A stretch of 28,165 nt of DNA from an uncultured Bacteroides sp. (lineage in GTDB: Bacteria > Bacteroidota > Bacteroidia > Bacteroidales > Bacteroidaceae), in NCBI RefSeq assembly GCF_910578895.1, contig NZ_CAJTSC010000011.1, positions 47,098-75,262 of the forward strand, given 5' to 3'. The position numbers were made by a program, and so were the translations under genes. Shown one piece after another: positions 22,704-28,165 of this stretch (position 1 is its first letter; the number at the start of each line of letters is the position of its first letter). The notes under the pieces are model-generated. The model made no database searches. It was not told the origin of the DNA and was given only the letters and a program-made list of their open reading frames with translations.

Positions 22704-24866
22704 TTATTTCCACCTCTTCACAGTTTTCCTATCAGCCGGAGTAGCTTCAATCAGGCTCAGTGCAAAACCACCGCTACGCGCCTCATTGACAGACATCTTT
22801 GTTTTGCTTGTTACAATGCCTTTCTTTATCTGATAAGAAGTAGGGTTCTCTTTGTAGTCGGCATCCTTGCCATCGGCATACAAAGTAGCTACGTACTGCT
22901 TGCCCGGCGTCAGGAAATCGAGCATAAAATTGGCAACACGGGCATTTTCATCTGTAATACCGCCTACAAACCAGTTGTCGGTACCTTTGGCTTTCCGTGC
23001 CACGGTAATATAATCTCCCGGTTCGGCTTCAATATATTTGCTATCATCCCAATCTACAGCTACATCCTTGATAAACTGGAACGCATCCATGTGCTTCTCA
23101 TAATTCTCCACCAAATCGGCAGCCATCTGCAACGGGCTGTAAAGGGTTACGTAGAGAGCCAATTGCTTGGCAAGCGTAGTCTGTACTTGCCCGTGAGGCA
23201 AATCGCCCATGAAATCCAGTTTCGTATCGAAAATGCCCGGAGTATAATCCATCGGCCCGCCGATAAGACGGTTAAAAGGAAGCAATGTAGTATGGAACGG
23301 CTTACTGCCGCCAAATGCTTCGTATTCGGTGCCGCGGGCAGATTCGTTACCGATCAGATTCGGATAGGTACGGCACAAGCCGGTGGGACGTACGGCTTCG
23401 TGACCGTTGACACAGATTTTATAATCGGCAGCTTTCTTTACAGCATAGAGATAGTGGTTGTTCATCCACTGTCCGTAGTGATGTTCGCCACGCGGGATAA
23501 TATCACCCACATAACCGCTCTTCACCGCATTATAGCCGTTGTCTACCATAAACTGATACGCCTTGTCCATGTGACGTTCGTAGTTGCGGACGGAAGAGGA
23601 GGTTTCATGGTGCATCATCAACTTAATACCCTTGCTTTTAGCGTATGTGTTCAACATCTTTACATCAAAATCGGGATACGGGGTTACAAAGTCGAAAACA
23701 TAATCCTTAGACTGTCCGAACCAGTCTTCCCAACCTTCGTTCCAGCCTTCTACCAAAACCTGGTCGAAACCATTAGCGGCTGCGAAGTCTATGTATCGCT
23801 TCACATTCTCATTGGTAGCGCCATGACGTCCGTTAGGCTTTGTCTTTGAATAGTCGGTTTCGCCCAGTTTAACGGAAGGAAGCTCGTCCGTATATGCCCA
23901 AGTGCTTTTACCGGCAATCATTTCCCACCATACACCTACATATTTCACCGGCTTAATCCAGGATACATCCTCGTAGACACAAGGTTCATTCAAATTCAAA
24001 GTCAGTTTGGAAGCAAGGATATCACGCGCATCGTCACTGACAATCACAGTGCGCCACGGAGATTTGCAAGGAGCTTGCATATAACCTTTGTCTCCTACGG
24101 CATCGGGGGTCAGCCAAGACTCAAAAACCAGATTCTTATCATCCAAATTCAAGTGCATACAAGAGTAATCTACCAAGGCGGCTTCGTGCAGATTGATATA
24201 CAGACCATCAGCTGTTTTCATTTGAAGGGAAGTCTGCACGCCTGTCGGGGAAAATTGCGTCTGTGACGCATTACCGGTAATAGCCTCATCCATCAGCCCA
24301 CGTATCTCGGACAGCTTGGACTCTGTAAAATCATACTCCTGAGTGTCGTAGTCTCCCGGAATCCAGAATGCCTTATGGTCACCTGCCATGGCAAATTGTG
24401 TACGCTCTTCTTTAATAACAAAGTAATTCAAATTCTTCTGCAAAGGAAACTCGTAACGGAAACCGAGACCGTCATCGAACAGACGGAAGCGGATAAGGAT
24501 ATTGCGGTCTTGCATTTTCTGATTGAGCGTTACGACCATTTCATTATAGTGGTTACGAATCTGTTTCACCTCACCCCATACCGGCTCCCATGTTTCATCG
24601 AATGTAGAAGTCCGCGTATCAGTCAAAGTAAATCCATTCATCAGTCCCGGGTCATTCTTCAGTTCCAACCCCAGCTTTGAAGGCTTGATGACCACTTTTC
24701 CTTTATAGAAAAGTTCATAGACAGGTTCACCCTGAGGGTTGACGGAAAAGTTTAATTGGAATTGACCGTTGGGCGAGGTTATGCTCCCGGCCTTTGCTGC
24801 GCTACCCACAAAAAGGATGAGTAGGAAGCAAATCAGTTTAGTACACGTTGCTTTCATGTTTCTCAT
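22704..24866 (-). CDS. susB: SusB-like GH97 alpha-glucosidase
   Basis: A 720-residue secreted enzyme. Residues about 1-26 are a signal peptide ending SAAKA, with no lipobox, so it is periplasmic. An N-terminal beta-sandwich (about 27-300), a catalytic barrel (about 300-600) and a C-terminal beta domain follow. Compared from memory with B. thetaiotaomicron SusB, the catalytic residues line up with a constant offset of 18: base Glu421 (MMHHETSSS) and Glu490 (NGHEAVRPTG), calcium ligand Glu508 and acid Glu514 (GNESARGTEYE). This predicts an inverting, calcium-dependent exo-alpha-glucosidase that releases glucose from malto-oligosaccharides. No susC, susD or susR gene is adjacent. An upstream promoter and a LacI-type operator suggest carbohydrate control. 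An in-frame ATG at 24857 is an alternative start. Confidence 0.94.
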   Translation of the reverse strand: MRNMKATCTKLICFLLILFVGSAAKAGSITSPNGQFQLNFSVNPQGEPVYELFYKGKVVIKPSKLGLELKNDPGLMNGFTLTDTRTSTFDETWEPVWGEVKQIRNHYNEMVVTLNQKMQDRNILIRFRLFDDGLGFRYEFPLQKNLNYFVIKEERTQFAMAGDHKAFWIPGDYDTQEYDFTESKLSEIRGLMDEAITGNASQTQFSPTGVQTSLQMKTADGLYINLHEAALVDYSCMHLNLDDKNLVFESWLTPDAVGDKGYMQAPCKSPWRTVIVSDDARDILASKLTLNLNEPCVYEDVSWIKPVKYVGVWWEMIAGKSTWAYTDELPSVKLGETDYSKTKPNGRHGATNENVKRYIDFAAANGFDQVLVEGWNEGWEDWFGQSKDYVFDFVTPYPDFDVKMLNTYAKSKGIKLMMHHETSSSVRNYERHMDKAYQFMVDNGYNAVKSGYVGDIIPRGEHHYGQWMNNHYLYAVKKAADYKICVNGHEAVRPTGLCRTYPNLIGNESARGTEYEAFGGSKPFHTTLLPFNRLIGGPMDYTPGIFDTKLDFMGDLPHGQVQTTLAKQLALYVTLYSPLQMAADLVENYEKHMDAFQFIKDVAVDWDDSKYIEAEPGDYITVARKAKGTDNWFVGGITDENARVANFMLDFLTPGKQYVATLYADGKDADYKENPTSYQIKKGIVTSKTKMSVNEARSGGFALSLIEATPADRKTVKRWK

Positions 24867-24891
24867 ACTATGGTTTATAATTTATCCGATG

Positions 24892-24923
24892 CAAATATAA
24901 GCAGTAAAGCCACCTGATTTAAA
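24892..24923 (-). promoter_or_regulatory. Promoter for the GH97 gene
   Basis: On the minus strand TTTA (24920-24923), a 20-nt spacer and TATATTTG (24892-24899). The -7 box is exact and the -33 box differs by one base. Transcription would start near 24886, about 20 nt before the ATG. The operator at 24955-24966 lies about 31 nt upstream of the -33 box. Confidence 0.65.
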
Positions 24924-24954
24924 GTTATCAAATAAAAACAGATATGAAATAAAA

Positions 24955-24966
24955 GCAAACGTTTGC
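24955..24966. promoter_or_regulatory. LacI/PurR-type operator upstream of the GH97 gene
   Basis: GCAAACGTTTGC is a perfect 12-bp palindrome centred on CG, the form of PurR and other LacI-family sites. It lies 88 nt upstream of the GH97 start and shares AAACGTTTGCATAA with the site upstream of the GH13 gene. Its position near -70 suits an activator better than a repressor blocking polymerase. It also lies 70 nt before the fluC -7 box. Confidence 0.7.
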
Positions 24967-25036
24967 ATAAGTGATTATAAGCCTGTTCGCTAAAGAAAAA
25001 AGCGGCTACTCGAAAATACGAATGAGAGGAAAACAC

Positions 25037-25044
25037 TATCTTTG
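25037..25044 (+). promoter_or_regulatory. -7 box for fluC
   Basis: TATCTTTG is an exact TAnnTTTG match, 27 nt before the ATG at 25072. No TTTG lies at -33. The position excludes the upstream TTG start at 25042. Confidence 0.55.
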
Positions 25045-25071
25045 CCGATCAAACATCAGACGTCACCCATT

Positions 25072-25449
25072 ATGACCAAAATACTGGCAGCCATCTTTCT
25101 CGGCGGCGGCACCGGTAGCGTGCTGCGTTATTGCGTGCAAACGGCACTCCACGAACGAATAGTCCCACACTCCTTTCCGTGGACCACGTTTGCCGTAAAT
25201 ATCATCGGGAGTTTCCTGATAGGGTTATTTTATGCCCTGTCCGCCCGTTTCAACTTATCTACAGAAATACGGTTGTTGCTGACTACCGGCTTGTGTGGCG
25301 GCTTCACCACTTTCTCTACATTCTCCAACGACGGATTAATTCTGATAAAACAAGGATTTTACGGACTATTCACCGTATATACCTTATTAAGTATCTTGTT
25401 AGGAATATTCGCGGCATTGGGAGGAAATATTTTAGGAAGGACTTTTTAA
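25072..25449 (+). CDS. crcB: Fluoride ion channel FluC/CrcB
   Basis: A 125-residue membrane protein with four hydrophobic segments, the size of a Fluc subunit; two subunits in antiparallel orientation form two fluoride pores. The family motifs GGGTGSVLRY near the N-terminus, TFAVNIIGSFLIG (the conserved Asn of the pore) and GLCGGFTTFSTFSND (the Phe-box and the central Na+ site) are all present. It exports fluoride passively. I do not see a crcB-type fluoride riboswitch in the short leader, but I could not fold it. The ATG at 25072 is chosen over a TTG at 25042 that lies inside the -7 box. The next gene follows after 10 nt, so the two probably form an operon. Confidence 0.95.
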   Translation: MTKILAAIFLGGGTGSVLRYCVQTALHERIVPHSFPWTTFAVNIIGSFLIGLFYALSARFNLSTEIRLLLTTGLCGGFTTFSTFSNDGLILIKQGFYGLFTVYTLLSILLGIFAALGGNILGRTF

Positions 25450-25459
25450 AGCAATAACC

Positions 25460-26128
25460 ATGAGACACAGCAAGCCTTTCAGCATGCCGCCTGTGCGGGT
25501 TATCCCTCCCACTCTTGAAGGACAATCCGAAAGTACCAAATCACTCAAAGAATGGTTCAAGACAGAAGAAACCGTGAGGGGACTATGCTTCAACAAGCAG
25601 GTGGAGGAAGCAATAGATTGCTCCTATAAAAGCATTACCAATTGTACATTCAGCCATGTACAGTTCAACAATTGCAGATTGAAGGCAACCCATTTTACGG
25701 ATGTCCGTTTTGAGCATTGCGATTTATCCAACATATCATTTGCTGAAAGTTCCCTTTTCCGAGTCGAATTTATTTCCTGCAAGTTGGTCGGGACAAATCT
25801 GCCCGAAACAATCCTTAATCATTGCAGGATGCAAGATTGCAACGCAAGATACCTCAACCTTTCCATGAGCAAAATCAATCAGGCGGAATTCTCCATCTGC
25901 GATTTACGCAACAGCGACCTCAACGATTGCAAACTGACTTCCATAGCCTTTACCAATTGCGAACTGATTGAAACAGAATTTTCACATACCCCCTTAAGAG
26001 GGATTGACTTGAGCGACTCCCACATTGAAGGAATTCATGTCAATCTTCCGGACATACGGGGAGCCATTGTCAATACCCACCAAGCCATGAATCTGACAAC
26101 ACTACTGGGACTTGTAATAAAAGATTAA
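25460..26128 (+). CDS. Pentapeptide-repeat protein
   Basis: A 222-residue protein. From about residue 50 to 205 most of the chain fits the A(D/N)LxX pentapeptide pattern, with many central Phe or Leu residues and Cys at the fifth position (for example SNISFAESSLFRVEFISCKL, then NLPETILNHCRMQDCNARYL). Such chains fold into a right-handed square beta-helix. The Phe- and Cys-rich repeats resemble the Qnr/MfpA group, whose members mimic DNA and protect gyrase. That function is not shown here, since many pentapeptide proteins have no known role. There is no signal peptide, and the first 40 residues are not repetitive. It is 10 nt downstream of fluC and likely cotranscribed. Confidence 0.88.
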   Translation: MRHSKPFSMPPVRVIPPTLEGQSESTKSLKEWFKTEETVRGLCFNKQVEEAIDCSYKSITNCTFSHVQFNNCRLKATHFTDVRFEHCDLSNISFAESSLFRVEFISCKLVGTNLPETILNHCRMQDCNARYLNLSMSKINQAEFSICDLRNSDLNDCKLTSIAFTNCELIETEFSHTPLRGIDLSDSHIEGIHVNLPDIRGAIVNTHQAMNLTTLLGLVIKD

Positions 26129-26153
26129 GAGCCTGAACTATTTTCCATTTTCA

Positions 26154-26183
26154 TTTGTTCTTAACACATAGAATATACATTTA
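26154..26183 (+). promoter_or_regulatory. Promoter for eno
   Basis: TTTG (26154-26157), an 18-nt spacer and TACATTTA (26176-26183), one base off TAnnTTTG. It is 12 nt upstream of the eno ATG, so transcription would start very close to the start codon or slightly upstream. Confidence 0.4.
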
Positions 26184-26195
26184 ATATAGAATAAA

Positions 26196-27527
26196 ATGAA
26201 AATAGAAAAGATTATCGGACGTGAAATTCTTGATTCAAGAGGAAACCCTACTGTAGAAGTTGATGTAATATTAGAATCCGGAATCATCGGACGTGCCTCC
26301 GTACCATCCGGCGCATCTACCGGCGAACATGAAGCCTTGGAACTGCGCGACGGCGACAAAAAACGTTATGGAGGAAAAGGCGTACTGAAGGCTGTTCATA
26401 ATATCAATACCATTATCGCCCCCCAACTGATCGGGATGTCGGTTCTTGAGCAAATGAACATCGACCATACCATGCTGGCGCTGGACGGCACAAAGAGCAA
26501 ATCCAATTTAGGCGCCAATGCCATCCTGGGAGTTTCGCTTGCCGTAGCCAAAGCGGCGGCGGCCTATCTTGATATCCCCCTTTACCGTTATATCGGTGGA
26601 ACAAATACATACGTAATGCCGGTTCCAATGATGAACATCATCAATGGCGGTTCCCACAGTGACGCACCCATTGCTTTTCAGGAATTTATGATACGTCCGG
26701 TAGGAGCATCTTCCTTCCGCGAAGGCTTGCGCATGGGTGCCGAAGTATTCCACGCCTTGAGGAAGGTCTTGCACAACCGCGGGCTTAGCACCGCCGTTGG
26801 CGATGAAGGTGGCTTTGCCCCCGCCTTGGCAGGAACGGAAGATGCCTTAGACTCAATCATAGCTGCCATCAAGGCAGCCGGCTATGCACCGGGCAAGGAT
26901 GTAATGATTGCCATGGATTGCGCTTCGTCCGAATTCTATCGTGATGGAATTTACGATTACAGTAAATTCGAAGGCGAGAAAGGAAAAAAACGCACGACCG
27001 ATGAACAGGTTGATTACTTAGAAGAACTAATTAATAAATACCCCATCGACTCCATCGAAGACGGAATGAGCGAAAATGACTGGGAAGGCTGGAAGAAACT
27101 GACCGACCGTATCGGCAACCGATGCCAACTGGTAGGCGACGACCTGTTTGTCACCAATGTAGATTTCCTTGCCATGGGTATCGGAAAGGGGTGTGCCAAC
27201 TCCATATTAATCAAAGTAAACCAAATCGGCTCTCTGACAGAAACGCTGAATGCCATCGCAATGGCACACCGCCATGGATATACGACCGTAACTTCCCACC
27301 GCTCCGGTGAGACGGAAGATTCTACGATTGCCGACATTGCCGTAGCCACCAATAGCGGTCAAATCAAGACCGGATCTTTAAGCCGTTCCGACCGTATGGC
27401 CAAGTACAACCAACTGTTACGCATTGAAGAAGAATTGGGAGATAACGCTGTGTACGGATATAGAAAAATAAAGGTTCAGTTTGAAAACTTGGGGGAATTA
27501 GTTAAAACCCCTATCTTTGGTGTATGA
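26196..27527 (+). CDS. eno: Enolase with a C-terminal extension derived from an IS
   Basis: A 443-residue enolase (2-phosphoglycerate to phosphoenolpyruvate, cytosolic). The catalytic set is complete: SGASTGEHEALELRD, GDEGGFAP with the acid Glu, Mg ligands in MDCASS, IEDGMSEND and VGDDLFVTN, base Lys in ILIKVNQIGS, and the signature SHRSGETEDSTIAD. Bacteroides enolases, as I recall, end close to the VYGYRKIK that here ends at residue 426. The last 17 residues (VQFENLGELVKTPIFGV) are not enolase-like and run through what looks like the left end of the insertion sequence, whose promoter is encoded there. The stop TGA overlaps the transposase ATG. Activity is probably kept because the core is intact. 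Confidence 0.95.
   Translation: MKIEKIIGREILDSRGNPTVEVDVILESGIIGRASVPSGASTGEHEALELRDGDKKRYGGKGVLKAVHNINTIIAPQLIGMSVLEQMNIDHTMLALDGTKSKSNLGANAILGVSLAVAKAAAAYLDIPLYRYIGGTNTYVMPVPMMNIINGGSHSDAPIAFQEFMIRPVGASSFREGLRMGAEVFHALRKVLHNRGLSTAVGDEGGFAPALAGTEDALDSIIAAIKAAGYAPGKDVMIAMDCASSEFYRDGIYDYSKFEGEKGKKRTTDEQVDYLEELINKYPIDSIEDGMSENDWEGWKKLTDRIGNRCQLVGDDLFVTNVDFLAMGIGKGCANSILIKVNQIGSLTETLNAIAMAHRHGYTTVTSHRSGETEDSTIADIAVATNSGQIKTGSLSRSDRMAKYNQLLRIEEELGDNAVYGYRKIKVQFENLGELVKTPIFGV
27488..27519 (+). promoter_or_regulatory. Outward-reading promoter inside the IS left end
   Basis: CTTG (27488-27491), a 20-nt spacer and TATCTTTG (27512-27519). The -7 box is exact. Predicted transcription starts near 27525, at or just after the ATG at 27524, which raises the question of which start codon the first transposase ORF uses. 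Confidence 0.55.
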
Positions 27528-27907
27528 AACATAAACTTCCCAACTCCGCGACTCCACTGGATATGTTGAGTTTGTTCCTTCCTTCAGGTCTTCTTGACTA
27601 TTTTGACCTGGTTAACCATGTCTCTCAAGAGACTTGCTTCATTCTTTTTCTTGAGGAAAAACCTTCCATTCCTCAAGAGTATTCCCATTTACACCTACAT
27701 TCCAAAGGTTTCTTCCCGGAAATAGAAGTGCAAGACTTTCCCATTCGTGGCAAGGCTGTCTATCTACGCGTCAAGCGCCGTCGTTGGGAAGACCCGGAAA
27801 CCGGACAAACTTATAGTCGTGATTGGAACTTAGTAGCCTCCGGCACTCGCATAACAGCTGAGTTCGGAGCTTTTTTAAAAGCGTTACTTGGACAATCATG
27901 CGGTTAG
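27524..27907 (+). CDS. ISAon1-like transposase, N-terminal ORF
   Basis: A 127-residue protein (or 114 from the ATG at 27563). It includes LPSGLLDYFDLVNH, HLHSKGFFPEIEVQDFPIRG, VYLRVKRRRWEDPETGQ and SRDWNLVASGTRITAEFGAF, which I recognise as the N-terminal region of ISAon1-type transposases; the basic segment suggests DNA binding to the element ends. The ATG at 27524 overlaps the eno stop. Because the predicted transcription start is near 27525, the ATG at 27563 (MLSLFLPSG) may be the real one. The catalytic part follows in the +1 frame. Confidence 0.8.
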   Translation: MKHKLPNSATPLDMLSLFLPSGLLDYFDLVNHVSQETCFILFLEEKPSIPQEYSHLHLHSKGFFPEIEVQDFPIRGKAVYLRVKRRRWEDPETGQTYSRDWNLVASGTRITAEFGAFLKALLGQSCG

Positions 27908-27935
27908 TTGCCAAAGTGTAGCGGAACATTACTGT

Positions 27936-28165
27936 ATGGATGGCAGGCAACTCCAGACTCAATACAAAGAACATTTAAGTGATTTCAATAATTGGAATCA
28001 GAAGGAACATGCTGAAGACTTTATTCTTTATCCTAAAAATATAGGTTGTCATTTATGTATTGATGAAACGGCTTTAAGCAAAGGCGAACTATATACAATC
28101 CTTACCAATCGGGATAAGCATGGCCGCAAGGGTGCCATTGTAGCTATTGTAAAGGGAACTAAAGC
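27936..28165 (+). CDS. ISAon1-like transposase, catalytic ORF (partial)
   Basis: The reading frame is open from 27879 and has its first ATG at 27936; it runs off the window. The translation MDGRQLQTQYKEHLSDFNNW, then GCHLCIDETALSKGELYTIL and GRKGAIVAIVKGTKA shows the start of the DDE catalytic domain, with the first acidic residue most likely in CIDET. Codons upstream of the ATG (for example SCQSVAEHYC) also look coding, so the true product may be joined to the first ORF by a +1 frameshift between about 27879 and 27905. Confidence 0.75.
   Translation, partial: MDGRQLQTQYKEHLSDFNNWNQKEHAEDFILYPKNIGCHLCIDETALSKGELYTILTNRDKHGRKGAIVAIVKGTK

Larger units (their letters stand above)
27474..28165 (+). 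mobile_element. ISAon1-like insertion sequence, left part
   Basis: The element begins at about 27474, where enolase homology stops, and continues past the window edge. It carries its own promoter, an N-terminal ORF and the start of the catalytic ORF. The family name comes from recalled similarity to Bacteroidetes ISAon1-type transposases (a DDE group I associate with ISL3). The right end, terminal inverted repeat and target duplication are not in the window, so the exact left border is uncertain by several bases. Confidence 0.75.

Noticed and set aside
27871..27877. Slippery heptamer T-TTT-TTA in the first transposase ORF, suggesting a -1 frameshift
   Set aside because: The -1 frame meets a stop at 27919 and does not lead into the catalytic ORF, which is in the +1 frame.

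Overview
The window looks like chromosome from a gut Bacteroides species. The evidence is the gene content (Na+-pumping methylmalonyl-CoA decarboxylase operon, SusA/SusB-like starch enzymes, a PUR-domain DUF3276 protein, type B L31), the lack of strong Shine-Dalgarno sites, and many copies of the Bacteroides promoter signature (-33 TTTG, about 19-21 nt, -7 TAnnTTTG). The species cannot be fixed from the sequence alone. Most genes are core housekeeping genes. The unusual material lies in the spacers, in a few atypical proteins, and at the right edge, where an insertion sequence begins.

Layout. 1-3666: nusB (partial, minus) diverges from a PUR-domain nucleic-acid-binding gene, followed by rplY (L25/Ctc), pth, an Hsp15-like S4 gene and a Gfo/Idh/MocA oxidoreductase. 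3768-6515: a HIT-family gene and a KefB-type cation/proton antiporter, both minus. 6516-6940: a gene-free spacer holding a possible 178-bp MITE-like element. 6941-11611: mce, mmdA, an OadG-type subunit fused to a lamin-tail domain, the biotin carrier and mmdB. Together they epimerise and decarboxylate methylmalonyl-CoA to propionyl-CoA while pumping Na+. 11716-13566: a periplasmic GH13 neopullulanase-like enzyme. 13648-15945: fba and a secreted endonuclease/exonuclease/phosphatase-family protein, both minus. 16119-17580: a TetR regulator and a small membrane protein with a TetR-like operator at its promoter. 17581-18079: a repeat-rich spacer with a palindrome array of exact 22-bp period. 18080-18331: rpmE2. 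18534-24866 (minus): gcvT, pepT, a PurF paralogue without the catalytic Cys, and a SusB-like GH97 alpha-glucosidase. 25072-27527: fluC/crcB, a pentapeptide-repeat protein and enolase. 27474 to the end: the left part of an ISAon1-like insertion sequence joined to the 3' end of eno.

Main points of interest. (1) The two starch enzymes, 9 kb apart and with no other sus genes nearby, share a LacI/PurR-type operator (core AAACGTTTGCATAA) about 90 nt upstream of each start codon. (2) A phased array of GGGAAC-N2-GTTCCC-type palindromes repeats every 22 bp at 17615-17716. (3) The PurF-like protein begins Met-Gly-Gly instead of Met-Cys-Gly. (4) Enolase appears to have lost its native stop codon and gained about 17 residues from the insertion sequence. 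(5) The decarboxylase small subunit carries a predicted periplasmic lamin-tail domain. (6) AT-rich inverted-repeat modules recur in several spacers, and two of them share an identical 16-nt block.
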